In this document: positions 24,332-31,901 of the stretch, piece by piece
How positions within the stretch are numbered: position 1 is the first letter of the stretch
Layout of the letters: every line of letters begins with the position of its first letter
From: JADZGC01 sp964391595
GTDB lineage: Bacteria; Patescibacteriota; Saccharimonadia; CAILAD01; GCA-016700035
DNA length: 38,112 nucleotides
Reading direction: 5' to 3'
Assembly: GCA_964391595.1 (NCBI GenBank)
Contig: CAYMMM010000006.1
Span: 1-38,112 of the forward strand
Translations under genes and position numbers: made by a program
The notes under the pieces: model-generated
Database searches by the model: none
Told to the model about the DNA's origin: nothing
What the model saw: only the letters and a program-made list of their open reading frames with translations

Positions 24332-24359
24332 AACAGCCACCGCGGAGTGCGGTGGCTGT
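24328..24359 (-). terminator. Terminator after the 24371-24790 orphan
   Basis: Stem CAGCCACCGC/GCGGTGGCTG with a 5-nt loop, followed on the minus strand by TTTTAT. It overlaps the stop of dnaE and has no T tract for the plus strand. Confidence 0.82.
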
Positions 24360-24370
24360 AGGGGTGCGAA

Positions 24371-24790
24371 TCATGGTGCGCCGAGTAGCTCTTGCTTGAT
24401 CCCATATGGCACATATTGCCAGGGGATATCGCCGATCCCGTCGACGTGCAGGCCGATCGTATATATCTGAAGTTCAAGGTCACTGAGCCGGACACAGACA
24501 AAACGGCAGTCATCGACATTGTAGAGAGCGGGTGTTGCTTGCACGATGCCGATGCGGTTGACGAGCTGGCGAGTTTCTCTCCGCACGAGTCCGAAAAAGC
24601 TGGCGATACTCTCTGCGCTGACTGTTACCCATTCCTTGATGACCTCAGTCTCTCGGGGTTTTCCCAGATCAAGCTTGATGCTGTCCGGCTCACGATCGAC
24701 CGGCGGCTGCATGATGTAGATGGTTTTCGGCAGGTAGCAGTCTTGCCGCAAGAAGAATCCCGTGATCTGGCGAGTTGTGAATCGGTACAT
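24371..24790 (-). CDS. Hypothetical protein (139 aa)
   Basis: Not recognised. A soluble protein starting MYRFTTRQITGFFLRQDCYL, with mixed beta and helical character (VTVSAESIASFFGLVRRETRQLVNRIG) and ending IPWQYVPYGIKQELLGAP. AGGAAG lies 6 nt before the ATG at 24790, which fixes this start rather than the longer upstream frame. One of the minus-strand single genes, with its own terminator. Confidence 0.65.
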   Translation of the reverse strand: MYRFTTRQITGFFLRQDCYLPKTIYIMQPPVDREPDSIKLDLGKPRETEVIKEWVTVSAESIASFFGLVRRETRQLVNRIGIVQATPALYNVDDCRFVCVRLSDLELQIYTIGLHVDGIGDIPWQYVPYGIKQELLGAP

Positions 24791-24885
24791 AGCGTACTTC
24801 CTGGGTCTAGTGTGTACGAATGCGCATATATTGCCACAATCGTAACGAGAGATCAAGCCGGAATGCGGTAAGTACTCCAAGGGTA

Positions 24886-24914
24886 TTGAAAAGATCAGTG
24901 CGATCTGATACTAT
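24886..24914 (+). promoter_or_regulatory. Promoter of rplS
   Basis: TTGAAA (24886-24891), 17 bp, TACTAT (24909-24914). The ATG is 9 nt past the -10 box, giving a leader of about 2-3 nt. The spacer contains a small dyad ATCAG...CTGAT (24894-24909). Confidence 0.75.
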
Positions 24915-24923
24915 GGGCAAGTT

Positions 24924-25589
24924 ATGCAAGCAGATTTGCTCCAGAAACCACAGCTCAAAGCCAAACTTCCTGAAATCAAGCCAGGCGACACTGTTCGTGT
25001 CCACCAGCTGATTCGCGAAGGTAGCAAGACTCGTACGCAGGTATTCGAGGGTCTTGTGATCCGTTACCGCAAGCAAAACACCGGTAATGCATTTCTCACT
25101 GTACGCAAGATTGCATCAGGTGTTGGCGTCGAAAAAAGCTGGTTTGTACATAGTCCAAATGTACAGAAGATCGAAGTTATGCGTCGCAGTAAAGTGCGTC
25201 GTGCGTTCTTGTCATATATGCGCGGGCTTCGTGGTAAGGCAGCGCGTCTGAGCGAGCAGGAGTTTGATAAGACAGTCGCAAATGAAGCTGATCATCGTAC
25301 TGCCGATGAACTAGCAGCTGCCGAAGCAGAAGAAAAAGCTGCAGCTGCCGAAGCTGCTGCAAATGAGCCTGAAGTGGTTGCTTCTACCGAAGAAATTGCC
25401 GACCAGGAGAATAAAGACGCTGCACAGGCTGATCCTGCAGCCGACGAGCAGGGTGAAGGCGAGAGTACAGAAGATATCAAGCAAAACGAAGGCGATGACG
25501 AGCAGCAACTGGCTGCCGAAGAGACCCAAACTGGTGTCGATAAGGCCGAAGACGAGACTGACAAGAAGCAAGCTAAGACAACTGAATAA
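24924..25589 (+). CDS. rplS: Ribosomal protein L19 (bL19) with long acidic tail
   Basis: Residues about 1-115 are a normal bL19: IKPGDTVRVHQLIREGSKTRTQVFEGLVI, GNAFLTVRKIASGVGVEKSWFVHSP and VRRAFLSYMRGLRGKAARLSE, which bind 23S rRNA at the 30S-50S interface. The remaining roughly 105 residues are a glutamate, aspartate, alanine and glutamine-rich, probably disordered extension that ordinary L19 lacks. There is no frameshift at the junction and the terminator follows, so the tail is genuine. It stands alone rather than with trmD and rpsP. Confidence 0.95.
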   Translation: MQADLLQKPQLKAKLPEIKPGDTVRVHQLIREGSKTRTQVFEGLVIRYRKQNTGNAFLTVRKIASGVGVEKSWFVHSPNVQKIEVMRRSKVRRAFLSYMRGLRGKAARLSEQEFDKTVANEADHRTADELAAAEAEEKAAAAEAAANEPEVVASTEEIADQENKDAAQADPAADEQGEGESTEDIKQNEGDDEQQLAAEETQTGVDKAEDETDKKQAKTTE

Positions 25590-25612
25590 ATATTTGCATC
25601 GCGCACAAGATT

Positions 25613-25637
25613 AAACCCCCGCCGAAGCGGGGGTTTT
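25613..25637. terminator. Terminator between rplS and the 127-aa orphan
   Basis: Stem AACCCCCGC/GCGGGGGTT with CGAA loop and T tract on the plus strand; an A-rich left flank gives T's on the minus strand too, so it serves both converging genes. Confidence 0.9.
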
Positions 25638-25646
25638 GCGTATGGT

Positions 25647-26030
25647 CTACTCCCGAAGCCGTTGGAGCTCTGGGTGTGTTTCATACAAGGCGTTTAGCCG
25701 ATCGAGCGCTGCATTAAACTCCTCCCAGTGAATGGTGATGAGTAACGCAAGCTCGAGGCTGATCTTCTGAGGCGCACAGTGGAAGACCGAGCAACTGCGC
25801 GGGCCAGAGCCGTCGATCATCGACACTCCGGCTAAGTCCGCATCCCAGCAGCCTGGCTGGGCTGTCCTGAAGCGTACAGCCTCGGTCGCGATGACCGGGT
25901 GGTATGCACAATCCAGATAGATGTCACCCATCTCGAAATCCGGTAGCGCTCGAGAGCGTCGGAGTTCGCGTGGAAATGCCATCCAGCGCATTAGAAAAAG
26001 TTTCATTTCATGTAGGTACAGATTGCCCAT
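25647..26030 (-). CDS. Hypothetical protein (127 aa)
   Basis: Not recognised. Starts MGNLYLHEMKLFLMRWMAFPRELRRSR and carries GSGPRSCSVFHCAP, LELALLITIHWEEFNAAL and a C-terminal helix. Soluble, no membrane segment. GAAAGAGA lies 4-5 nt before the ATG at 26030, the same style as other orphans on this strand. It diverges from pyrC. Confidence 0.65.
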   Translation of the reverse strand: MGNLYLHEMKLFLMRWMAFPRELRRSRALPDFEMGDIYLDCAYHPVIATEAVRFRTAQPGCWDADLAGVSMIDGSGPRSCSVFHCAPQKISLELALLITIHWEEFNAALDRLNALYETHPELQRLRE

Positions 26031-26162
26031 GGTGTCTCTTTCGAGTCGTAGTTTGCCTTGGTTCAGCAGCCGCGGCACTACGCATAGACTTGATAGTTAT
26101 ATAGTTTTATACCTGACAACACAAGCATAACCACAGTATTACTATACTTGAATAGTTCTTCA

Positions 26163-26168
26163 TATAAT
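26163..26168 (+). promoter_or_regulatory. -10 box of pyrC
   Basis: A perfect TATAAT about 47 nt upstream of the pyrC ATG. Upstream, TTACTA (26139-26144) gives an 18-bp spacer and is a weak -35. The leader of about 40 nt ends in GAAAGG, 8-9 nt before the ATG. Confidence 0.55.
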
Positions 26169-26215
26169 GGTACTCTGCAACAGATCTATCGCACCTTCTA
26201 CACGAAAGGTTTGTT

Positions 26216-27334
26216 ATGCCTTCAGTCATTCTGCCACGTCCTTCCGACTGGCACGTACACCTTCGCAGCGGCACGATGCTGAGTGATGTCATGCCATTCG
26301 CCGACACCTTCGCCCAGATCCTGGTGATGCCCAATCTCGTACCGCCGTTGACCACTGCCGATATGGTGCTCGCCTACGAGGATGAAGTCGGCGCTGCGAG
26401 CAATTTCTTCAAGCCAGCTATCAATGGTCATCATGCCAACCGCGCGCTATTTACCAAGTTCTTGACCCAGCGCACATCGGCTGGCGACATTCGCTACGCG
26501 GTGAAGTCTGGCGTCAAGGCAGCAAAGTGGTATCCCAATGCCGGCACTACAAATGCATCGAGTGGCATGAATTCTCCTCGTGATCTTCGCGCAGGCGTTT
26601 TGGATGCCATGGAAGAGTTCGGCATGGTGCTGTGTATTCACGGTGAGTTCACCAAGGAATTTCAGCCGGACCCACTCCGGCGCGAATACGACTTCATCAA
26701 GCATCTCGAGTGGCTTGCGGACTATCATCCGCGCCTCAAGATCGTGATCGAGCATGTCTCGGATCGTCGCATGGCCGAGTACGTGCTGACGCTGCCACCA
26801 AGTGTCGCGATGACGGTTACTGCACATCACCCCTTCCTCACTCATGCGGATGCGACGACTGACCCTCATTGCAACTGCATGCCGATCGCCAAGTCCGAAG
26901 AGGACCGTCGCTACTTGGCACATCTTGTCCTGCAGGCGGCAAGCGAGCCCAAGGTGATCTTCGGGTCGGACTCGGCGCCTCACTTGGTAGCGGATAAGCT
27001 GGCTGGTAAAGCCGGCGTGTGGTCACATCCGACTGCCATCGTGGTGCTGTGGCAGCACTTCGTCGAGTATCCGTTCCCATCACAAGAGGCGAGAGAAGCG
27101 GCGTTCAATGCCTTCATGGCTTTCAACGGGGCTGACTTCTATGACGAGCGACTGACCCCGCAAGAGCGGGGCGAGATCGAAATCGTCGAGGAGGACTGGC
27201 AAGTGCCGGATGAACATGCCGGTATCGTGCCCTTCATGGCTGGCGAAGTCTTGCCCTTCAGGGTTGATACCATGCGGTGGTTCGGTGAACCGGCCGGTGG
27301 TGCTGAATATCAGGACTCATGTGTCCTCTCATAA
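26216..27334 (+). CDS. pyrC: Dihydroorotase (PyrC type II)
   Basis: A 372-residue dihydroorotase, closing carbamoyl-aspartate to dihydroorotate in pyrimidine synthesis. The metal ligands His13 and His15 are in DWHVHLRSG; the carboxylated lysine is Lys104 in KAAKWYPNAGTTNASSG, and IHGEF, EHVSDRRMAEY, TAHHPFL and FGSDSAPH supply the remaining active-site residues. This is the E. coli PyrC-like class. It converges on pyrD and is separated by two terminators, so it is not in the pyrF-E-D operon. Codon use is richer in GAC/CTC/GCC than the housekeeping genes. Confidence 0.97.
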   Translation: MPSVILPRPSDWHVHLRSGTMLSDVMPFADTFAQILVMPNLVPPLTTADMVLAYEDEVGAASNFFKPAINGHHANRALFTKFLTQRTSAGDIRYAVKSGVKAAKWYPNAGTTNASSGMNSPRDLRAGVLDAMEEFGMVLCIHGEFTKEFQPDPLRREYDFIKHLEWLADYHPRLKIVIEHVSDRRMAEYVLTLPPSVAMTVTAHHPFLTHADATTDPHCNCMPIAKSEEDRRYLAHLVLQAASEPKVIFGSDSAPHLVADKLAGKAGVWSHPTAIVVLWQHFVEYPFPSQEAREAAFNAFMAFNGADFYDERLTPQERGEIEIVEEDWQVPDEHAGIVPFMAGEVLPFRVDTMRWFGEPAGGAEYQDSCVLS

Positions 27335-27341
27335 GTACTAT

Positions 27342-27369
27342 GGCTCCGAGGTTTCTCGGGGCCTGTTTT
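27342..27369 (+). terminator. Terminator of pyrC
   Basis: Stem GGCTCCGAG/CTCGGGGCC with loop GTTT and the tail TGTTTT on the plus strand, starting 8 nt after the pyrC stop. Confidence 0.87.
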
Positions 27370-27376
27370 AATAGAG

Positions 27377-27405
27377 AAAACCCCCATGCCGATGAGGCAT
27401 AGGGG
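27377..27405 (-). terminator. Terminator of pyrD
   Basis: On the minus strand a 10-bp stem CCCCTATGCC/GGCATGGGGG with loop TCATC is followed by TTTTCTC. It lies just past the pyrD stop. Confidence 0.87.
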
Positions 27406-27414
27406 CAGTAGGGT

Positions 27415-28473
27415 CTAACAGGAAGGTCCATCCCAGGTATCCCATTCATTTGCAATTCGAATGATCGAACGCATGCGCCAGGGGCGCATCATGCCGACAG
27501 TACCAATCGCCACAGCATCGGCACCAGCTGCGCGAAGCCGAAATACATCTTCTGGCCGCTGAATACCATTTCCCGCAACGATCGGCTTGGTGATGTCTGC
27601 GTTTCGTGCCCGCGCGACGCACTCAACGGTGATCGGAAGGCAGGCTGGGCCTGAGAGACCGCCATCACCGCGCACAGGAAGATTGCGTGCAGCAATCGGA
27701 GACTGCGCCGTGCCGAAGATCTCCTCCCAGTCGATACGTTCGTCTCCCCAAGGGATGGTGTTTGCGAGCCAGAGAGCGGAGCACGCCCAGTGAGCTGCTG
27801 TGTCCGCCATGACTTCGGCAGGTACCGTTGGGTTGAAATTCACCACGATCGGGACCCGGAGCTCGCCCAAGATGTCGAGCATCTCAGTTGTCTCAGGGTA
27901 GAAATCGTCGGGGATATGTCCTGAGTTTGGGCACGCGCGGTTGGCCTGGATAGCGAATGGCGCTTGGAATGAGTCTAAGTACGTTTGCAGGAGGCGCACG
28001 AACTTTCGGGTCTCTTCGAGTCTCTGATCTGGATCTGCGGCCGCGCTCATGAATGAGATCATGAAGGGTTCGGTGCGGGCTTGCCAGCGGCCTTGCGCCA
28101 GTGCCCACTCTGCGCCAGGGCCTGATAGACCGACGGCGTTGAGGACATGACCTGTACGAGGCTTGATTACTATCGAGCGCGGGATCAGCCACTCCTGTGG
28201 GGTCAGGCGGTCCGACCTGAGTGGCATATTCCCGTCGCGCGACGGGAAGACGATGGTTTTTGAGACGAATCCACAGTGCATGGGAGTGCCAGGCATGTCA
28301 GTACCCCAATCCATGCCAAGTGGCTTGAAGAGCTTGTGATAAGGGTAGCCCTCACCGAAGAATCCTTGTGCACCAGGGGCGCAGAAGATATTGCCGTAGT
28401 TGAGTCCATCGAGAGTCAGCATGGTGTGACCTGCTTTCAGTAGCTTATAGGTGCAGGAGACGTGAAGTCCCAT
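27415..28473 (-). CDS. pyrD: Dihydroorotate dehydrogenase-like protein
   Basis: A 352-residue FMN barrel enzyme that oxidises dihydroorotate to orotate. GFVSKTIVFPSRDGNMP with IPRSIVIKPRTGHVLNAVGLSGPG fits the N-terminal half of DHOD proteins, and QANRACPNSGH is the variant of the catalytic-loop motif (usually SxPNT or SCPN). The end has PITVECVARARNADITKPIVAGNGIQRPEDVFRLRAAGADAVAIGTVGMM, the standard FMN phosphate region. Sequence is divergent, so class is uncertain. The start at 28473 (MGLHVS) has no clear ribosome site; Met at 28422 with AGCAGG upstream is the alternative. Confidence 0.82.
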   Translation of the reverse strand: MGLHVSCTYKLLKAGHTMLTLDGLNYGNIFCAPGAQGFFGEGYPYHKLFKPLGMDWGTDMPGTPMHCGFVSKTIVFPSRDGNMPLRSDRLTPQEWLIPRSIVIKPRTGHVLNAVGLSGPGAEWALAQGRWQARTEPFMISFMSAAADPDQRLEETRKFVRLLQTYLDSFQAPFAIQANRACPNSGHIPDDFYPETTEMLDILGELRVPIVVNFNPTVPAEVMADTAAHWACSALWLANTIPWGDERIDWEEIFGTAQSPIAARNLPVRGDGGLSGPACLPITVECVARARNADITKPIVAGNGIQRPEDVFRLRAAGADAVAIGTVGMMRPWRMRSIIRIANEWDTWDGPSC

Positions 28474-28508
28474 CTCAGTACTCGTGTCTTCAAATACTGA
28501 GATAGAAC

Positions 28509-28538
28509 TTCGGTCCCAGGACGAATCCTGGGACCGAA
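28509..28538. repeat. 13-bp hairpin between pyrE and pyrD
   Basis: Perfect 13-bp inverted repeat with core GGTCCCAGGA and loop CGAA. Neither side has a T tract, so it is not an obvious intrinsic terminator. It lies in the pyrE-pyrD spacer, so it may be an RNA processing or stability element controlling how much pyrD mRNA is made. Confidence 0.7.
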
Positions 28539-28543
28539 TGAGG

Positions 28544-29236
28544 CTAGTCGACGTACAGAGGGCCGTCGCCTTCAAGGAGCAGAACGTACCCGGCACGCCA
28601 TTGTCCGGGGTTGTCTTCCTTGAAGCTTCTTCCATGGCCGAGAGGCTCATCGATACAGATGGGCATCCTTCTGTACTCGGTGGGGACTTCATCCAGAGCG
28701 AAGTTCTGGACGTCCAGTCGACTCAGCGCGTGAACCTTCGGAACGCCGAACATCGCTTCATTCGCCGCAGTGATCGCCGAGAGGGCAGCCACGCCGATGA
28801 CGATCGCGCCACAGCGTTGAGCTTCCTGGATGATCTTCATGGTCGTGCCTCCGTTGGAGATTCGATCCATGATGACCACGACCTTCTTGCCGCGAATCGA
28901 CTCCTCATATCCACGACGTTCAGCGCGGTAGGTGTCCTTTGCGACTTTGTCAGCCCATACGGCAACCGTATTGCGACCAGCCAGGTTGGCGTGGATGGTG
29001 CAGTACTCGACCAGAGCGATGTCACCTGTCGAAGGACAGATGAAGCCCTCGACCTCGTCGAGGAATGGTCTGATGAGCTCATCGGACAGATCCCACATGA
29101 TGTCGAAGTGCGGGAAGATGATCTCGCAATTCACATAGCCCGTGAGGAGCTTCCCTGTAGTTGACACGAAGAGACAGCCGCGATTGATGAACACCGCGCC
29201 TCTTTCCTCGAGGACGGTTGCTGCATCTAATGGCAT
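28544..29236 (-). CDS. pyrE: Orotate phosphoribosyltransferase-like protein
   Basis: A 230-residue type I phosphoribosyltransferase converting orotate and PRPP to OMP. The PRPP-binding loop is KKVVVIMDRISNGGTTM (Asp124 with Arg125 in place of the usual second acidic residue). Earlier ALVEYCTIHANLAGR and TYRAERRGYEE fit the flexible region. AAAGGAA lies 6 nt before the ATG. It is between pyrF (13-nt gap) and pyrD in one operon. The gene is certainly a PRTase; assignment to PyrE rests on context. Confidence 0.85.
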   Translation of the reverse strand: MPLDAATVLEERGAVFINRGCLFVSTTGKLLTGYVNCEIIFPHFDIMWDLSDELIRPFLDEVEGFICPSTGDIALVEYCTIHANLAGRNTVAVWADKVAKDTYRAERRGYEESIRGKKVVVIMDRISNGGTTMKIIQEAQRCGAIVIGVAALSAITAANEAMFGVPKVHALSRLDVQNFALDEVPTEYRRMPICIDEPLGHGRSFKEDNPGQWRAGYVLLLEGDGPLYVD

Positions 29237-29249
29237 GATGATTCCTTTC

Positions 29250-30173
29250 TCAGGCTGCCAGCACGAGCTGACGGATGTTCGAGTCCATGGTTAGGACGTA
29301 GCGACGGGCGGCTTCGGCAAAGTCAGCTTCCGAGGAAGCATACAGGCCTTCGCTGCCGGCATTGAAGAGCCCACCATCACCGACGGTCGTCAGACCCTTC
29401 TCAACTGCCAGCTCGAGCTTGCCACCTTGAGCGCCAATGCCTGGCATGAGGATGGTGATTTCCGGCAAGATCCCACGTACTTCTTCAAGTTCTTCGGGAG
29501 CAGTAGCGCCGACAACGACAGCTGCCTTGCCCATGAACTGCCACTTGCCGACGCGCATGGCGACGAACTCGTAGAGGGGGATATTCGTGCGACCGGGGTC
29601 GATGCCAAGTGCTTCGAGCTCACCTTCGGAAGGTGTGACTGGGACACTCTGGAACTCGCGCGCGCCCTTGTTCGAAGTGCGGCAGAGGACGATCACCATC
29701 TTGTCCTCTCGTGCGAGGAAAGGCTCGAGTGCCTCCTCGCCGAAGTACGGGTTGACCGTGATGGCGTCGGCCTTGAGTCGGTCGAAGAAGTAGTGGACCG
29801 AACCAGTGTTGGTCTTGCCGATGTCGCCTCGCTTGGCGTCGACGACGATGACGACATGGGGTGCCACCCGACGGATGTGTCGGATGAGTACCTCAAGCGT
29901 CATGTAGCCTTCCCAGCCGAGCGCTTCGAAGAACGCAGTGTTCGGCTTGTAGGCGGCGACCAGGTCGTGCGTCGCATCGACGATACGCACGCAGAAGTCG
30001 AGAGCGGCGATTGCCTTCTCGAGGTCTGGCACGTCGGGATCGTCGTAGCGGCACAGCACCGAGCCCGGCAGTCGCTCGTACGTCGGATCGAGTCCGAGGC
30101 AGATCAGCTTGCCTTCGCCGTAGCGTGATTGCAGCAGGTCGCCACAATCACGTTTGATCAGTTGAGTTTCCAA
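29250..30173 (-). CDS. pyrF: Orotidine-5'-phosphate decarboxylase (type 2)
   Basis: A 307-residue OMP decarboxylase, giving UMP. It has LICLGLDPTYERLPGS near the start and the catalytic Lys-Asp set in VVIVDAKRGDIGKTN, followed by ADAITVNPYFGEEALEPFL and LMPGIGAQGGKLELA, the longer type 2 family. A TTG at 30173 is the best start: AAAGGAAA lies 6-7 nt before it, whereas a TTG six codons upstream would place the ribosome site inside the gene. It is the promoter-proximal gene of pyrF-pyrE-pyrD. Confidence 0.93.
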   Translation of the reverse strand: METQLIKRDCGDLLQSRYGEGKLICLGLDPTYERLPGSVLCRYDDPDVPDLEKAIAALDFCVRIVDATHDLVAAYKPNTAFFEALGWEGYMTLEVLIRHIRRVAPHVVIVVDAKRGDIGKTNTGSVHYFFDRLKADAITVNPYFGEEALEPFLAREDKMVIVLCRTSNKGAREFQSVPVTPSEGELEALGIDPGRTNIPLYEFVAMRVGKWQFMGKAAVVVGATAPEELEEVRGILPEITILMPGIGAQGGKLELAVEKGLTTVGDGGLFNAGSEGLYASSEADFAEAARRYVLTMDSNIRQLVLAA

Positions 30174-30227
30174 GGTTCGTTTCCTTTCCAATCGCCTAGA
30201 GTTTCCTCATCGGCTATGGGTAAGATT

Positions 30228-30243
30228 CCGGCATGAATGCCGG
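30228..30243 (-). promoter_or_regulatory. Leader hairpin of the pyr operon
   Basis: A perfect palindrome CCGGCATGAATGCCGG in the pyrFED leader. A second possible stem, GAG/CTC with a GAAA tetraloop plus GCC/GGC, lies closer to the start codon. A six-codon ORF (MPESYP) also begins at the hairpin. Whether any of this regulates is unknown. Confidence 0.45.
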
Positions 30244-30264
30244 CGCCTCGTTTGAGACGTGACT

Positions 30265-30293
30265 ATCATACCAACCTAGATAGTCCACACCAA
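30265..30293 (-). promoter_or_regulatory. Promoter of pyrF-pyrE-pyrD
   Basis: On the minus strand TTGGTG (30288-30293), 17 bp, TATGAT (30265-30270). The leader to the pyrF start is about 85 nt, unusually long for this window. Confidence 0.72.
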
Positions 30294-30303
30294 ACATAAG
30301 GAT

Positions 30304-30336
30304 AAAAAAAGACGCCCCCACGCGAAGTGAGGGCGT
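30304..30336 (-). terminator. Terminator after the 189-aa orphan
   Basis: On the minus strand a 10-bp stem ACGCCCTCAC/GTGGGGGCGT (one G-U) with a 5-nt loop, followed by seven T. It begins right after the stop codon and separates the orphan from the pyr promoter. Confidence 0.9.
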
Positions 30337-30905
30337 TATGTGTCGGCGGAATCAGTTCCGTCTAGGCCACGCAGGAAGTCCTGGAAGTCTGCGAAGATTT
30401 TCATTCGATTCGAGATCAGTCCCTCAAGACGACGGCGCAGGCCCTGGAGTGCAAAACTCGCACTGCCATTCTGCTCGACCTGATCCGGGGTGGGGACGAA
30501 TGCCTCAACCGCGCCCTGCATACGCAAGAGTCCTTGCAGCATGCTGAGGTTTGGTTGATTGAGGAGTTGCCAGCTCATGGTGCTCGCGCGGTCTGGCGTG
30601 ATGTCGTCACGGTAGACGGCTTCGGCACGTTGGCGCCACTCAGAAACCCAGGGGTTGGTGTGGCGCTTCAGGAATGCGTCTAGTTGCTCGCGGCTGGGAT
30701 TGCACATCCAGTCGAGCTTAAGCGGCTGAGCTCCACTGCGCTCGATGCAGTACTCGGCAAAGAATGGGTCAAGTCCTTCGTCGTCCTCGTTGCACCCGAG
30801 TAGGGTGATGTTGAGTTGTCCGATCCTGCGCCAGCCGTACTGGGCAAGATCGATTCGCACAATCAGACGTGTGCGCATCGTTTCGTATGCCCAGTCAATA
30901 TCCAC
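30336..30905 (-). CDS. Hypothetical protein (189 aa)
   Basis: Not recognised. A soluble, tryptophan-containing protein starting with GTG (MDIDWAYETMRTRLIV) after AAGGAG. Mid region CIERSGAQPLKLDWMCNPSREQLDAFLKRHTNPWVSEWRQRAE and a helical C-terminus (LQGLRRRLEGLISNRMKIFADFQDFL). GC-rich codon use, single gene with own terminator, minus strand. Confidence 0.68.
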   Translation of the reverse strand: MDIDWAYETMRTRLIVRIDLAQYGWRRIGQLNITLLGCNEDDEGLDPFFAEYCIERSGAQPLKLDWMCNPSREQLDAFLKRHTNPWVSEWRQRAEAVYRDDITPDRASTMSWQLLNQPNLSMLQGLLRMQGAVEAFVPTPDQVEQNGSASFALQGLRRRLEGLISNRMKIFADFQDFLRGLDGTDSADT

Positions 30906-30977
30906 TTTTCTCCTTAAGGTGCTTGGATAGCGGCATTATAAAATCATCTCAACTACAGGTCAAGCTTTCTCTCACAT

Positions 30978-31805
30978 TCATTCGATCTTACGTCCGATCG
31001 AGAATGCCTCATGTCCAATGAGCTGCTGCGGACGGGGGAAGATTATGACGTCACCTGCTTTGGCAGCAAATGGCTTACCATCCTGTTGGCCAAAAACCTC
31101 GCCTTCAGCAAGCTCCTGAAAATTTTGCATCCCTTCGCGCAATGCAAAGGCCTCTGATGTACGCGTAACAGCATATTGTACTTCAACGACCATTTTCTCG
31201 TCAGTGGCAAAGGGGATAGGCGTATCGATCATCTTGTAATGCTTGAGGAATTGATGTACGCAAATGAGAGCAACGAGTTTGCCAGACTGATGGGCTTGGC
31301 CGATGGGTCCACACTCTACCGTGATGGCTGGTTTTCCTTGCTCATGGAGATATGAGTCACTCCCGCCCGCCTCGGACGAGTCCCATCCGGTCGAGATAAT
31401 CTGCGGAAGTAGCTTTCGTGCGATCTCGACTGATGCTTCATCGCAGATGCTAAAGGGTGATCCAGTCTTGTCGCGGAACCCATGTAGGTCGATCAGCGCA
31501 TCACATCTATCCATGATCGGCATCAGTTCTTGTGCACGCTTTTCCTCAAGGCTCGTACCCTGATTATTTTTCTTGAAGTTTCGATTGAGGTTTGTCTCGA
31601 TGAACCGTTCATTCTTTTCAAGTGCGGCTGGATTGCCGATGATAAAGTATATATCTCCCTTTATTAAGTTTATATGTTCGATGATCTCAGGTAAGGCCAG
31701 CGGCCCAGCTGGCTCGTCGCCATGCACACCGGCAAGGATGGCGATAGTAGGTCCGGGCGTATTCGCTGTGATGTGGGTAACCCCTTTGGGTAGGGAATGT
31801 TTCAT
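30978..31805 (-). CDS. AstE/aspartoacylase-family zinc hydrolase (M14-like)
   Basis: A 275-residue protein of the succinylglutamate desuccinylase/aspartoacylase family, which cleaves amide bonds of N-acyl amino acids or peptides. Zinc ligands are His28 and Glu31 in VHGDEPAG and His108 in IDLHGF; NLNRNF binds the substrate carboxylate, and Glu164 in ITVECGPIGQAH is the likely catalytic base. A C-terminal beta domain follows. The real substrate cannot be told from sequence. A ribosome site ACAGGAGA precedes the ATG. It sits 36 nt behind a terminator that looks like part of an attenuator, so its expression may respond to translation of the upstream leader peptide. Confidence 0.88.
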   Translation of the reverse strand: MKHSLPKGVTHITANTPGPTIAILAGVHGDEPAGPLALPEIIEHINLIKGDIYFIIGNPAALEKNERFIETNLNRNFKKNNQGTSLEEKRAQELMPIMDRCDALIDLHGFRDKTGSPFSICDEASVEIARKLLPQIISTGWDSSEAGGSDSYLHEQGKPAITVECGPIGQAHQSGKLVALICVHQFLKHYKMIDTPIPFATDEKMVVEVQYAVTRTSEAFALREGMQNFQELAEGEVFGQQDGKPFAAKAGDVIIFPRPQQLIGHEAFSIGRKIE

Positions 31806-31841
31806 AATGGTCTCCTGTAATAGTAGTGTTTTGAGATAAAC

Positions 31842-31865
31842 AAAAAACTCCGGTAATCCGGAGTT
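31842..31865 (-). terminator. Terminator arm of a putative attenuator
   Basis: On the minus strand AACTCCGG, ATTA, CCGGAGTT then TTTT form an intrinsic terminator upstream of the AstE-like gene. The left arm can also pair with an identical copy of the right arm located at 31910-31917, inside the leader ORF, about 44 nt upstream. Formation of that alternative helix would prevent the terminator. Confidence 0.75.
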
Positions 31866-31901
31866 AGCTGTTTGACTGATAATCTTTATGTATATGTATA
31901 C

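Noticed and set aside
25280..25589. Separate gene or frameshift fusion behind L19
   Set aside because: The frame is continuous, no ribosome site or promoter lies at the junction, and the tail is simple acidic low-complexity sequence ending at the terminator.
28484..29164. 226-codon plus-strand frame opposite pyrE
   Set aside because: It spans the intergenic hairpin and is antisense to a clear PRTase gene; no promoter or ribosome site supports it.
30180..30215. Hammerhead-like GATGAG...GAAAC in the pyr leader
   Set aside because: There is no stem II between the two core parts and no matching stems I and III; it is a small stem with a GAAA loop at most.
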